Positions 27,034-36,621 of a DNA stretch of 64,000 nucleotides are shown in pieces (position 1 is the stretch's first letter; each line of letters opens with the position of its first letter). The stretch is from CAWCTB01 sp963798275. Lineage in GTDB: Bacteria; Acidobacteriota; Terriglobia; Terriglobales; Acidobacteriaceae. A program made the position numbers and the translations under genes. The DNA is taken from positions 50,682-114,681 of the forward strand of contig CAWCTB010000018.1 in NCBI GenBank assembly GCA_963798275.1, given 5' to 3'. Below the pieces are notes generated by a model, which was not told the origin of the DNA, ran no database searches, and saw only the letters and a program-made list of their open reading frames with translations.

Positions 27034-27612
27034 ATGCTCAAATGGCGTGCTGTTTTGGTGCTTTGCTTTTCGTTACTGGCGGCCCAGGCCTTTGCTGCCA
27101 ACGTTCTGGTCAATCCCGGCTTCGAGACGGGAACCTTGCCCCCCTGGTTCAACTCCAACGACTTTTGCGGCGGCTGTACCTGGTCGGTCACTTCCAGTGA
27201 TGCGAACTCCGGAATGTTCAGTGCGGTGGTCTCAGGCAACCGGCTCCTCGAGCAGGACTTCTCGCCTGTCGCCGACTCGATGATCAGCGAGGTCTCCCTG
27301 TGGCTCAAGATGCCGGACACCGGCATTGCGGCGGTGTATTTCCTCTATAGCGACTCCACCACGGCCGAGAATACCGTGGATGTTGGCAGTGACTGGACGA
27401 AGTTCGACATGACCTCATTCCTGGATCCCATGAAATCCCTGGCCGGATTCGGAGTGTATGGTTGCAGCGGCTGCCCCGGGTCGAGTACTACCCTCGCAGA
27501 CGACTTCATGGTGAACGGCCCCGGCGGCACGGTGCCGGAACCCAGTTCGCTGATCCTGCTCGGATCGGGACTGGCGGGAGTGGCGGGAATTATCCGCCGC
27601 CGGATCTTCTAG
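27034..27612 (+). CDS. PEP-CTERM sorting-domain protein
   Basis: A 192-aa exported protein: signal peptide (MLKWRAVLVLCFSLLAAQAFA), then NVLVNPGFETGTLPPWFNS, the opening of a carbohydrate-binding-like jelly-roll common in PEP-CTERM proteins, ending with VPEPSSLILLGSGLAGVAGI and IRRR. A perfect AGGAGG is 6 nt before the ATG. The long leader with two tandem structured elements suggests post-transcriptional control. Export and exosortase sorting are expected from the tail. Confidence 0.92.
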   Translation: MLKWRAVLVLCFSLLAAQAFAANVLVNPGFETGTLPPWFNSNDFCGGCTWSVTSSDANSGMFSAVVSGNRLLEQDFSPVADSMISEVSLWLKMPDTGIAAVYFLYSDSTTAENTVDVGSDWTKFDMTSFLDPMKSLAGFGVYGCSGCPGSSTTLADDFMVNGPGGTVPEPSSLILLGSGLAGVAGIIRRRIF

Positions 27613-27717
27613 GGGCAAGCCGCTTACCCGGAATACCTCATACAAAGAGTCATCCAACGCCGGAGGCCAGGAACTCCGGCGTTTGTTTCTTAACCGGGAT
27701 TGGTTGGGCGGCTCTTT

Positions 27718-27737
27718 ATTATAACGAATGTTATAAT
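27718..27737 (+). promoter_or_regulatory. Operator/promoter of the AbrB-Doc pair
   Basis: A perfect 8-bp inverted repeat ATTATAAC-GAAT-GTTATAAT contains TATAAT (27732-27737) as a -10 element. The expected start point, about 7 nt further, is the A of the antitoxin ATG at 27744. The message is therefore probably leaderless, and the palindrome is ideally placed for autorepression by the AbrB-type antitoxin. No good -35 is seen. Confidence 0.65.
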
Positions 27738-27743
27738 ACGCTT

Positions 27744-27965
27744 ATGCAGACCAAGCTGCGCAAAATTGGCAATGGTTTTGGAGTCCTGCTTCCCCGGCAG
27801 ATCATCGAGCAACTCCGCCTCTCCGAGGGCGATGTGCTTACCCTCACCGAGACCAGCGAAGGCATTCAGTTGTCGCCCTATGATGCAAGCTTTTCCCAAC
27901 AGGTGGAGGCATTTCGCCGCACGGAACCCAGGCACAGAAATAGCTATCGGGAACTGGCGAAATAA
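27744..27965 (+). CDS. AbrB/MazE-family antitoxin of a Doc module
   Basis: A 73-aa swapped-hairpin AbrB-type protein: MQTKLRKIGNGFGVLLPRQII then LRLSEGDVLTLTETSEGIQLSPYD is the typical DNA-binding barrel. The last 25 residues (FRRTEPRHRNSYRELAK) form the toxin-binding tail. Its stop overlaps the toxin start (TAATG). This AbrB-plus-Doc arrangement replaces the Phd antitoxin of phage P1 and is known in many bacteria. There is no Shine-Dalgarno; see the operator entry. Confidence 0.88.
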   Translation: MQTKLRKIGNGFGVLLPRQIIEQLRLSEGDVLTLTETSEGIQLSPYDASFSQQVEAFRRTEPRHRNSYRELAK

Positions 27966-28360
27966 TGGCCAGGCGGTTGCACTGGCTGACCGTCGACGCG
28001 CTACGTTCTGTTCATCAGGAGCTCATTGCCCGCTATGGAGGAGTGACTGGGATTCGGGACGCTGGATTGCTTGAGTCGGTAGTGGCCCGTCCTCAGCAAC
28101 TCGCCACTTATGACCGGAACGTAACTATCGCGGGCGTGGCGGCGGCTTATGGGTGGGGTATCTTACGGAATCATCCCTTCGCCGATGGCAACAAGCGGCT
28201 GGCACTGGCGGCGGTCGTGATCTTCCTGGACCTGAATGGCTCAAAGCTCGCCTGCTCGGAAGCGGAAGAAACCGCCATGGTGTTGAAGGCCACGGCTGGC
28301 GAGATTAGCGAAACGGATTGGAATGCCTGGGTCGTACGAAAGGTCCGCAAGAAGCGGTAG
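27965..28360 (+). CDS. Doc-type (Fic fold) death-on-curing toxin
   Basis: A 131-aa toxin with the Fic-fold active site HPFADGNKR (70-78), exactly the Doc variant of HPFx(D/E)GNxR. Doc phosphorylates elongation factor Tu and blocks translation (known for P1 Doc). The opening HWLTVDALRSVHQELIARYGGVTGIRDAGLLESVVARP is the standard Doc N-terminus. It is translationally coupled to the antitoxin and no other gene belongs to the module. It looks intact. Confidence 0.92.
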   Translation: MARRLHWLTVDALRSVHQELIARYGGVTGIRDAGLLESVVARPQQLATYDRNVTIAGVAAAYGWGILRNHPFADGNKRLALAAVVIFLDLNGSKLACSEAEETAMVLKATAGEISETDWNAWVVRKVRKKR

Positions 28361-28386
28361 TTGCCGAAAGAATCCCTGCCGGCAGC

Positions 28387-29547
28387 TTACCTGGTTACCA
28401 GGTTGGCAATCAGATCATTCACGGCAGCCGTGATGCCATAGAACATGGCAAAATCCACCCGGTTGACCGCGACGAAGACCCCGACGTCCCGACCGGGCGC
28501 GAACGCCATGTAGGTCATGAAGCCTCCTCCTCCGCCGCTCTTTTCCAGGATCATCGGCATGTGCCCGTTGGCGGACTGCACCACCCAGGCGAGCCCTAGT
28601 CCCGACATCGGGCCCGCTTCATCGAAGCCGATCGCAGCCGTCAGCGCCTGGCGCTGTCGGTACACCGCATGGGCGAGCTCTGCCGCCTGCCACTTTGTTG
28701 GATCGGAGCCGAGGTTGTACTTGAGCCACAGCGCCATGTCGCTCCCGGTGGAGTAGATGCCACCGGATCCAGCGGTTTCCTCGGTATCGACACACGGGCC
28801 GGGACCGCCGATGCCGCTGCCCAGCATGAGGCGCTGGCACTGCTCCTTGGTGGGATTCAGGCCGGTATCTTTCATTCCGAGCTGCCCGGTGATTCCTTCG
28901 CGCACCAATTCACCATAGGGCTTGCCGCTGGCGGTCACCAGGGCGTCGGCCAGCAAATCGAAGCCCACGTTGGAGTAAGCGGCCACTTTTCCCGGCTCCC
29001 AGGCGAGTTGATACTTCCCGAGCCACGCCCAACGGTCCGCCTTGGTCGGCCACGTGAAGGGACGAGTATTGGGAGGAACGTCGCCAATTTCGCGCGGCAA
29101 TCCTGCCGAGTGCGTGGCGAGATCAAGCAACGTGATCTCGCGGCCGGCGTAAGTCGGGATCGTCTGCCCGCCCGCATACATCCGCAGCGGATCGGTCAGG
29201 CGGAGCTTGCCTTCGGCCGCCAGGCCGGCCAGCAGGTCTCCGGTAAACGTCTTCGAAATGGAGCCCAGCCGCAGCAGCGAATTTCCATTCGGCTCCTGGC
29301 CATTGCCCTTGGCGGTCTCGCCATAGCCTTCTATCACGACATCCTGGCCACGAACCACGACGAGCACCATGCCCGGCGCACCGGAGTCCATGAACATGGC
29401 CACACCCGTGATACCGATGGACTCCCGCAACAGCGCGGTACCGGACGCAACCGCGCCGGGGGCGGGATTCTGGCCTGCGCAAGGGACGGTGAGCAGCGAG
29501 GCTGCGGCTACGAGAGCAGCGAGACAGCGAACCCGGAACAGGGACAT
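28387..29547 (-). CDS. ampH: D-alanyl-D-alanine carboxypeptidase/endopeptidase AmpH
   Basis: A 386-aa class C penicillin-binding protein. After a signal peptide come SISK (S96-K99), the YSN motif (191-193), and KSGGGGGF in place of KTG. Long stretches such as LATHSAGLPRE, YSNVGFDLLADAL, GSGGIYSTGSDM and the end NDLI follow the AmpH pattern closely. AmpH trims muropeptides and helps peptidoglycan recycling in the periplasm. AGGAGG precedes the ATG at 29547; an in-frame start 17 codons earlier would put this site inside the gene. It is a single gene. Confidence 0.9.
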   Translation of the reverse strand: MSLFRVRCLAALVAAASLLTVPCAGQNPAPGAVASGTALLRESIGITGVAMFMDSGAPGMVLVVVRGQDVVIEGYGETAKGNGQEPNGNSLLRLGSISKTFTGDLLAGLAAEGKLRLTDPLRMYAGGQTIPTYAGREITLLDLATHSAGLPREIGDVPPNTRPFTWPTKADRWAWLGKYQLAWEPGKVAAYSNVGFDLLADALVTASGKPYGELVREGITGQLGMKDTGLNPTKEQCQRLMLGSGIGGPGPCVDTEETAGSGGIYSTGSDMALWLKYNLGSDPTKWQAAELAHAVYRQRQALTAAIGFDEAGPMSGLGLAWVVQSANGHMPMILEKSGGGGGFMTYMAFAPGRDVGVFVAVNRVDFAMFYGITAAVNDLIANLVTR

Positions 29548-29724
29548 CCGTTCAACCTCCTGAGGGCTTTCGCAGCGCGGGAATGCGCTGCAGTGCAATC
29601 TGTCGGGGAGGTGAGTATCTCACAAACGGTTCTATTGCATAGCGGCGGTGGCAAGCCCTCGCGCCCCGAGGACGGGACTTGACACGCATGTGGAGGAGAA
29701 GGATCGACACCCAGGTTTTTTCCG

Positions 29725-29752
29725 TTGACATCTGCAAGGCCCGTGCTACCAT
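29725..29752 (+). promoter_or_regulatory. Sigma-70-type promoter
   Basis: TTGACA (29725-29730), a 16-nt spacer and TACCAT (29747-29752), reading toward 29986. It supports transcription of the otherwise weakly supported small gene, with a leader of about 225 nt, or of an unrecognised RNA. Confidence 0.5.
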
Positions 29753-29985
29753 CTCCCCACTTTATAGATGTGGGTCAGTTTTCAGATGTCGTATTAGTCC
29801 CTTCCGGTAAGTACGGACCATTTCGACATCGGTTTCGGCATCGAGTTTCGTTTGCAGTTGCCCGACACCGTTACCGCAACCTTCAACGTGCAAGGGCGTT
29901 AACCGTCGTCCCGTTGAGCTGACTCCCTAGACATACGCCCCGGCAGACACTTGGCCCCTAGTCGCTGATGATTGAAGGAGTGTGT

Positions 29986-30453
29986 ATGGGTACAGCGAGC
30001 TGTGGTGCGCAAGCGCTGATTCCCGGCGCCGATCCTGCAAAACCGACCACCTCCTCAGCTTCGAACCCGGAGGCGCTGCCTTTCCCCCGATCAGGTCGAA
30101 TGCGGCGGCAAATTGCTGCCTTGATCTCGTCCGGCGAATCTTTTCGCTTTTCCGCGCTGATTCTGGGGCTGGTCTTGTTAGTTTCCTTCGCGATCTGTGC
30201 GGAGGTGGCGGTGTATGTCACGGTAGAAGCGGCATTCAGCCTGGTTTCGAAGATTTACCACCAAGCAATCTTGCCCCGCCATGCTCTCGACGACGAAGGG
30301 GCGACGGTTTCCCGTGAAGAGCTCGCGGATCCTTCGCCATCCCGTGCGAGTACGTCGGGTGCAAGGCGACAGCCGTCCCGCTCTACGGGGCAAACGTTGG
30401 CGAGGGGAAAAACAACGCTGAATTGCGGGTCGAATCCGCACGGGTGCAATTAG
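29986..30453 (+). CDS. Possible small single-pass membrane protein
   Basis: A 155-aa frame starting at an ATG with AAGGAG 6 nt upstream and a promoter-like sequence 235 nt before. It has one strong hydrophobic segment (FSALILGLVLLVSFAICAEVAVYV, about residues 55-85). The rest is Ser/Pro/Arg-rich and shows no family. The C-terminal 60 residues look like random translation, so a frameshift or a shorter real gene is possible. It lies alone in a 1.35-kb gap between ampH and rplM. Confidence 0.35.
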   Translation: MGTASCGAQALIPGADPAKPTTSSASNPEALPFPRSGRMRRQIAALISSGESFRFSALILGLVLLVSFAICAEVAVYVTVEAAFSLVSKIYHQAILPRHALDDEGATVSREELADPSPSRASTSGARRQPSRSTGQTLARGKTTLNCGSNPHGCN

Positions 30454-30770
30454 CTGGGGATGCTTGGGCTTGGGACTTCGGACGGGAGCTTCCCAAAAGC
30501 CTGTGTACGCCCGGGTGATCGCAAGAGTGGTTGCCCGTCCGCAGCTCCTGAAGGAGTGCTCGCATCACGTGGCCACAACAAAATTGTGTCGTTCTGCGGG
30601 CTCGATTTCCGAGTGCATGTGTCCCTATTTCGTCGCCATGGGGAGATGCGCCTTTTGCGGTGACGTCCGGAATTCCTTAGGAATGCATTCCCGGGTTGTT
30701 GAGCAGCTCAAGTTTGCTACAATAGTGGGGGAGCGCTTTGACCGCAAGCTATTGGTGTGCCGCTGTTTGA
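30454..30770 (+). other. Intergenic region upstream of rplM
   Basis: About 320 bases with several small palindromes and no supported gene. A T-arm-like TGCGG-GTCGAAT-CCGCA at about 30425-30445 is just before this stretch but has no matching acceptor, D-arm or anticodon arm. Confidence 0.4.
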
Positions 30771-30800
30771 TTGACAGGGGCCGTGCTGCTGGTCTATTCT
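30771..30800 (+). promoter_or_regulatory. Promoter of rplM-rpsI
   Basis: TTGACA at 30771-30776, 18-nt spacer, TATTCT at 30795-30800. The expected transcript start is near 30807, giving a leader of about 100 nt before rplM, long enough for ribosomal-protein feedback control. Confidence 0.7.
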
Positions 30801-30908
30801 TAGATCTTTGGTAGTTCTGCGTCTGCCCGTCTAGAGGTTTCCTGCGCATTCCAGCGCCAAGAACTCAGCGGCTCTTTCGCGGTTTTCACACATCTGGGAG
30901 ATGGAAAG

Positions 30909-31340
30909 ATGTCTACGTATTTCCCCAAAGGGGAAATTGCGCGCAAGTGGTTTGTCGTCGATGCGTCGGGCCAGACGTTGGGCCGGCTGGCATCGCGGGT
31001 GGCGCGCATGCTCTCCGGCAAGGACAATCCCAAGTACACGCCCTTCATGGATACGGGCGATCACGTGGTCGTGATCAACGCCGATAAGGTGCGTATCACC
31101 GGCCTGAAGGCTGACAGCAAGGTCTACTACCACTACTCCGGTTTTCCCGGCGGCATGAAGGCCGAAGAATACAAGAAGCGGTTTGACCGCAAGCCCGAAA
31201 AGATCGTGGAAGAAGCTATCGTGGGCATGCTGCCGCATACCAAGCTGGGGCGGGCGATGGCCTCGAAGCTGAAGGTTTATAAGGGCGACAAGCACCCGCA
31301 CGCGGCACAGAAGCCGGAAGCGGTGGCGGCAGTCGTTTAA
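30909..31340 (+). CDS. rplM: 50S ribosomal protein L13
   Basis: A 143-aa L13: WFVVDASGQTLGRLASRVARMLSGKDNPKYTPF, DHVVVINADKVRITG, KVYYHYSGFPGG and AIVGMLPHTKLGRAMASKLKVY are diagnostic. It is an early-assembly protein of the large subunit, binding 23S rRNA. It forms the standard rplM-rpsI pair, but the 106-nt spacer contains a copy of the GGGGCACCC repeat, longer than the usual few bases. GGGAGATGGAAAG lies upstream of the ATG. Confidence 0.97.
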   Translation: MSTYFPKGEIARKWFVVDASGQTLGRLASRVARMLSGKDNPKYTPFMDTGDHVVVINADKVRITGLKADSKVYYHYSGFPGGMKAEEYKKRFDRKPEKIVEEAIVGMLPHTKLGRAMASKLKVYKGDKHPHAAQKPEAVAAVV

Positions 31341-31349
31341 AAAAATTTC

Positions 31350-31394
31350 GCTCCCACACTTTCCCCAAAGAGGGAGAGGATGGGGCACCCGCAT
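31350..31394. repeat. GGGGCACCC-family repeat (copy 1)
   Basis: CTCCC...GGGAG hairpin followed by AGGATGGGGCACCCGCATT, shared with 31855-31897 just after rpsI. Here it sits between rplM and rpsI. Confidence 0.65.
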
Positions 31395-31446
31395 TACAGC
31401 CAGTTAGAAGAAGGGACGATGGGAGCGGTAGCTCCTGAAGGATTCA

Positions 31447-31842
31447 ATGGCAGAAACGGTTCAGTATTACGGTACGGGACGGCGCAAATCGAGCGTGGCC
31501 CGCGTGTTTCTTCGCCCCGGCAGCGGCGAGTTTACGGTGAACGGCAAGCCGTTCGATCAGCACTTTGTGACCGAAGCGCAGCGCATCATGGCGAAGTCGT
31601 CGCTGGTGCTCACCGAGACATCGGGCAGCTTCAACATCGTGTGCACCGTCGACGGTGGCGGCGTGAACGGCCAGGCCGGCGCGGTGCGCATGGGTACGGC
31701 GCGGGCGCTGCAGGAGTTCAATCCTGAGCTGCGCGCCAAACTGAAAGCCGCGGGATTCCTGCGTCGCGATTCGCGCATCAAGGAGCGCAAGAAGTACGGC
31801 CAGAAGGGCGCTCGCAAGCGCTTCCAGTTCAGCAAGCGGTAG
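31447..31842 (+). CDS. rpsI: 30S ribosomal protein S9
   Basis: A 131-aa S9: YYGTGRRKSSVARVFLRPGSGEFTVNGKP at the start and ERKKYGQKGARKRFQFSKR at the end, the tail that reaches toward the P-site tRNA. Second gene of rplM-rpsI. GAAGGA lies 7 nt upstream of the ATG. The gene is complete and of normal length. Confidence 0.97.
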   Translation: MAETVQYYGTGRRKSSVARVFLRPGSGEFTVNGKPFDQHFVTEAQRIMAKSSLVLTETSGSFNIVCTVDGGGVNGQAGAVRMGTARALQEFNPELRAKLKAAGFLRRDSRIKERKKYGQKGARKRFQFSKR

Positions 31843-31854
31843 GCGGGTGATAGT

Positions 31855-31897
31855 CCCACCCTTTCGCAAAGAGCAGCGAAAGGATGGGGCACCCGCA
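31855..31897. repeat. GGGGCACCC-family repeat (copy 2)
   Basis: Arms CCACCCTTTCGC and GCGAAAGGATGG form a long hairpin with a short loop, followed by GGCACCCGCATT. It lies 13 nt after the rpsI stop and may serve as its terminator. A third relative is at 57691-57733. Confidence 0.7.
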
Positions 31898-32081
31898 TTC
31901 TTGTTCTTCTCGCTCTTGTGGTTCCGGGGGCGAGGGGACAGAGTAAACCGGAACGAATCTTCTCGCACCCGCTGTACTAGAACAGCAACGGGGCGGGTTT
32001 CGGGAATGTAATCCCAAGCGAATCCGACCAGGCTTAAAAGCTGATGTCGCCGGGAGGGATGCACGCCAAAGTGGAGGAAAC

Positions 32082-32954
32082 TTGGCAAATATCACGATGA
32101 AGGAGTTGCTCGAAGCCGGCGTTCACTTCGGGCACCAGACCAAGCGCTGGAATCCGAAGATGAAGGAGTACATCTTCGGCGAGCGCAACGGGATTTACAT
32201 CATCGATCTGCAGAAGACGCTGAAGATGTTCAAAGAGGCGTCGAAGTTTGTGCAGGACATGGCAGCCGAAGGCAAGCTGGTGCTGTTCGTAGGCACCAAG
32301 CGCCAGGCGCAGGACGCCATCGCCGAAGAAGCGACGCGCTGCGGCATGTTCTACGTGAACCAGCGCTGGCTGGGCGGACTGCTCACCAACTGGGTGACGG
32401 TGCAGAAGTCGGTGAAGCGGCTGAAGGAACTCGACGAGATGGCCACGGATGGCCGTTACGAGCTGCTGCCGAAGAAGGAAGTGGTCAAGCTGGAGCGGGA
32501 GCGCAAGCACCTGCAGGCGAACCTGGCGGGCATCAAGAACCTGAACCGGCTGCCGGACACACTCTTCGTGATCGACTCGAACAAAGAGGCGATCGCGGTG
32601 AAGGAAGCCCGCAAGCTGGGCATTCCGGTGGTCGCAGTGGTGGACACGAACTGCGATCCGACGGAAGTGGATTACATCATCCCGGGCAACGATGATGCGT
32701 TGCGCGCGATCCGGTTGTTCGCCTCCAAGATTGCCGATTCGGTGGTCGAGGGTTCGCAGGCCGCCACCGACAAGCAGGGAGCCGACGTGGCCGCTGCCGT
32801 TCAGTACAGCGAAGGCGCGGAAGCCGCTGCTGCAAGTCCTGCGGAGGTCGAGACCATCGAAATCCCTGCCGAGACCGGTGACCTAGAAGAGGTCAGCATG
32901 GAAGAGGTGCTGGGCAAGGGCGGACGCCGCGCGGCGGAGAATTCGCGCGTATAG
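32082..32954 (+). CDS. rpsB: 30S ribosomal protein S2
   Basis: A 290-aa S2. ITMKELLEAGVHFGHQTKRWNPKMKEYIFGERNGIYIIDLQKT, YVNQRWLGGLLTNWVTVQKSVKRL and VVDTNCDPTEVDYIIPGNDDALRAI are signature segments. The start is a TTG with GGAGG 4 nt upstream, typical when the family N-terminus is MANITMKELLE. The C-terminal 60 residues are an acidic Ala/Glu-rich extension. A terminator hairpin follows before tsf. Confidence 0.97.
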   Translation: MANITMKELLEAGVHFGHQTKRWNPKMKEYIFGERNGIYIIDLQKTLKMFKEASKFVQDMAAEGKLVLFVGTKRQAQDAIAEEATRCGMFYVNQRWLGGLLTNWVTVQKSVKRLKELDEMATDGRYELLPKKEVVKLERERKHLQANLAGIKNLNRLPDTLFVIDSNKEAIAVKEARKLGIPVVAVVDTNCDPTEVDYIIPGNDDALRAIRLFASKIADSVVEGSQAATDKQGADVAAAVQYSEGAEAAAASPAEVETIEIPAETGDLEEVSMEEVLGKGGRRAAENSRV

Positions 32955-32982
32955 CAACAGCGGTAGGTTCGAATTGTTTCGT

Positions 32983-33015
32983 GACCCGCGCTGGCCAACG
33001 GCGCGGGTCGTTTTG
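32983..33015 (+). terminator. Terminator/attenuator between rpsB and tsf
   Basis: Perfect 9-bp GC-rich stem GACCCGCGC / GCGCGGGTC with a 9-nt loop, followed by GTTTTGC. It would reduce read-through from rpsB into tsf, as attenuators do in other bacteria. Confidence 0.75.
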
Positions 33016-33175
33016 CAATCGGCCATCAGCTCTCAGCCGCCAGCTTCCAGCCAGGCTTTAACCAGGTTGAAAGACATGCCGCTGCGACGGTGGCTTCTGC
33101 TCAATCATCTAATGATTTGTGGGTTGTTGCCATGGCTAAGAGCCAAGAGCTAACAGCCAGAGGGAATCGGAAAGT

Positions 33176-33832
33176 ATGAGCACTACAACTGTGAATATCA
33201 GTGCCGCACAAGTAAAAGAGCTTCGTGACAAGACCAACGCTCCCATGATGGCCTGCAAGCAGGCTTTGTCGGAGGCCAAGGGAGACATCGAGGCGGCCAT
33301 CGTCATCCTGCGCAAGAAGGGTGTGGCGACGGCGGCCAAGAAGGCGACGCGCGCTACCAGCGAAGGCGCGGTGGCGAGCTACATCCATGCCGGCGGAAAG
33401 ATCGGCGTGCTGGTGGAAGTGAATTGCGAGAGCGACTTCGTGGCACGCACCGACGACTTCAAGAATCTGGTCCACGACATTGCCATGCACATTGCCGCGG
33501 CCGATCCGCGCTATGTGCGCAAGGAAGACGTGACGCCGGAGGCCTTCGAAAAAGAGAAGGACATCTACCGCGCCCAGGCTGCCGAGACCGGCAAGCCGCC
33601 GGCGGTGATCGAGAAGATCATCGAAGGCAAGATGGGCAAGTTCTACGAGGAGGTCTGCCTCTACGAGCAACCCTTCATCAAGGACCAGACCATGACGGTG
33701 TCACAACTCATCGCGTCGGTCATCGGCAACCTGGGCGAGAACATCGCGGTGAAGCGCTTTGCCCGCTTCAAGGTGGGCGATGTAGGCGAGACGGTTGCGG
33801 TGAGCAAGGCGGCAGAAGCCGGCGGCGAGTAA
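33176..33832 (+). CDS. tsf: Translation elongation factor Ts
   Basis: A 218-aa EF-Ts that recycles EF-Tu-GDP. The opening ISAAQVKELRDKTNAPMMACKQALSEAKGDIEAAIVILRKKG and GVLVEVNCESDFVARTDDFKNLVHDIAMHIAA are diagnostic, including the TDF/V region contacting EF-Tu. It is a short form (about 200-220 aa) with a single core subdomain region compared with 283 aa in E. coli. It ends with a strong terminator. The usual pyrH-frr neighbours do not follow; a PIN cassette and recQ do. Confidence 0.96.
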   Translation: MSTTTVNISAAQVKELRDKTNAPMMACKQALSEAKGDIEAAIVILRKKGVATAAKKATRATSEGAVASYIHAGGKIGVLVEVNCESDFVARTDDFKNLVHDIAMHIAAADPRYVRKEDVTPEAFEKEKDIYRAQAAETGKPPAVIEKIIEGKMGKFYEEVCLYEQPFIKDQTMTVSQLIASVIGNLGENIAVKRFARFKVGDVGETVAVSKAAEAGGE

Positions 33833-33855
33833 GGATGAATGCTTTGGCAGGAAAA

Positions 33856-33886
33856 AAGGGCGGGACATAGTCCTGCCCTTTTGTTT
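33856..33886 (+). terminator. Terminator of tsf
   Basis: Stem AAGGGCGGGAC / GTCCTGCCCTT (one G-U pair) with an ATA loop and a following TTGTTTT. Its left arm AAAGGGCGGGA recurs exactly at 34703-34713. Confidence 0.85.
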
Positions 33887-33907
33887 TAATGAACACGGAG
33901 GTCGGAA

Positions 33908-34177
33908 ATGCCGTTGGAAGTGAAGAAAGCGGTACAACTTGCCAGAGAGTATTTGTCTGACATCATGGCGGTTCCGGCTTCTGAAGTACTCTTGGAAGAG
34001 GTTGAATTGTCAGACGACGGACGATTCTGGTTGGTCACGGTGAGCTATCCTGCTCCCGTCCCAACGCCGATTCTTGTGCTGACAGGGAGGGGTAACCGTG
34101 AATATCGGGTTGTCAAGCTATTGGCTGAAACCGGGCAGTTTGAGTCAATAAAGATAAGGACTTTGGCCAACGCATAG
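33908..34177 (+). CDS. Hypothetical protein, PepSY-like pattern, first gene of a PIN cassette
   Basis: An 89-aa soluble protein. AVQLAREYLSDI...LLEEVELSDDGRFWLVTVSYPAP has the helix-then-sheet layout of small PepSY-like domains, but the match is weak. GGAGG lies 8 nt before the ATG. Its stop is 4 nt before the PIN gene, so the two form a unit. By position it could be the antitoxin, though it lacks an obvious DNA-binding motif. Confidence 0.7.
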   Translation: MPLEVKKAVQLAREYLSDIMAVPASEVLLEEVELSDDGRFWLVTVSYPAPVPTPILVLTGRGNREYRVVKLLAETGQFESIKIRTLANA

Positions 34178-34181
34178 CCCT

Positions 34182-34685
34182 ATGAGGGACCCGGCTACGC
34201 AACTCCGGACCTATAGCAGACTTGGCGTCGTCATCGACTCGAACCTGCTTCTGCTCCTTTTCTTAGCCTGCTATGACCGAAGGCAAATTGCTACCAATGA
34301 TCGCCTTTCGAGATACAGTGACGAGGACTACGACCTCTTAATCCAAGTGTTGAAACCTTTCAGGCGTATCGTCACCACACCAAACATTTTGACTGAGGTC
34401 AGCAACCTGTCAAACGCCATTCCCGAGAGGTACAGAGAGGCATACTTCGCTTCATTTGCAGCTAAATTGACGCAGATCGATGAACAGCACGTGGTCAGTG
34501 CGACCGCTCTCCAGAATCGGTGGGCTAAGTATGGCCTTACTGACGCGGTGATCGCAGTCATTGCAAAGAATCGATACCTTGTGCTTACAGACGACTTCCG
34601 ATTGTCCCAATCGTTGGAGAGTGATGGGATTGAAGCCCTGAACTTCAATCACCTTCGTCTGGCAAACTGGGAAATGCTCAGTTGA
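34182..34685 (+). CDS. PIN-domain protein (putative ribonuclease)
   Basis: A 167-aa protein with PIN-fold acidic landmarks: VVIDSNLLLLLF (first Asp), ILTEVSNL (Glu), GLTDAVIAVIAKN (Asp) and LVLTDDFRL (Asp pair). PIN domains are metal-dependent RNases, often VapC-type toxins, but this one is longer than VapC (about 130 aa). Both genes of this pair have lower GC and less biased codons than the neighbouring tsf and recQ, and lie between duplicated terminators, suggesting acquisition. A chromosomal toxin-antitoxin-like module is a reasonable guess. Confidence 0.75.
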   Translation: MRDPATQLRTYSRLGVVIDSNLLLLLFLACYDRRQIATNDRLSRYSDEDYDLLIQVLKPFRRIVTTPNILTEVSNLSNAIPERYREAYFASFAAKLTQIDEQHVVSATALQNRWAKYGLTDAVIAVIAKNRYLVLTDDFRLSQSLESDGIEALNFNHLRLANWEMLS

Positions 34686-34705
34686 TATCGGTGACGTCGG
34701 CCAAA

Positions 34706-34729
34706 GGGCGGGATTCTTTCCCGTCCTTT

Positions 34730-34733
<4 letters not shown>
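34706..34733. terminator. Terminator after the PIN cassette, near-copy of the tsf terminator
   Basis: Stem GGGCGGGA / TCCCGTCC with a 4- to 5-nt loop, followed by TTTTTATTT. It shares AAAGGGCGGGA with the tsf terminator 850 nt upstream. It reaches the recQ 3' end at 34730, so it may also stop recQ. Confidence 0.75.
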
Positions 34734-36313
<1,580 letters not shown>

Positions 36314-36621
36314 TGGGGCTCGGTCGGCGGCGGACAAGACGTTCTTAGTTTACGGTTCTTGACTACGCTAGCACCAGATGAAGTCGCCATAGTTGTGTGC
36401 CGCCGCTCCGCGCCTCAGTCGTTTCTCATTTGGCCGTGGGTTGACATCCGCGTCCAAAACAAACGGCGCCCTTCTGCGGCTTGAACCGGCGGCTACAGCA
36501 GTCTCTGTGAAGGAGTAGACCGAAATCTCTCGGGACCTCCTACCCATGAATACCGCGGCCTCGCGGAGACTCCCTGCAAGGGGAGCCTTCCGCAAAACGG
36601 AAAGAGCCGGCACGGCACTCA

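Noticed and set aside
28669..29682. 337-codon open frame on the plus strand opposite ampH
   Set aside because: Antisense of a gene with full AmpH motifs; no start signal; His/Arg/Ala-rich shadow composition of GC-rich DNA.
30420..30450. tRNA/tmRNA-like T-arm TGCGG-GTCGAAT-CCGCA
   Set aside because: No acceptor stem, D-arm, anticodon arm or tmRNA 5' end could be paired with it.
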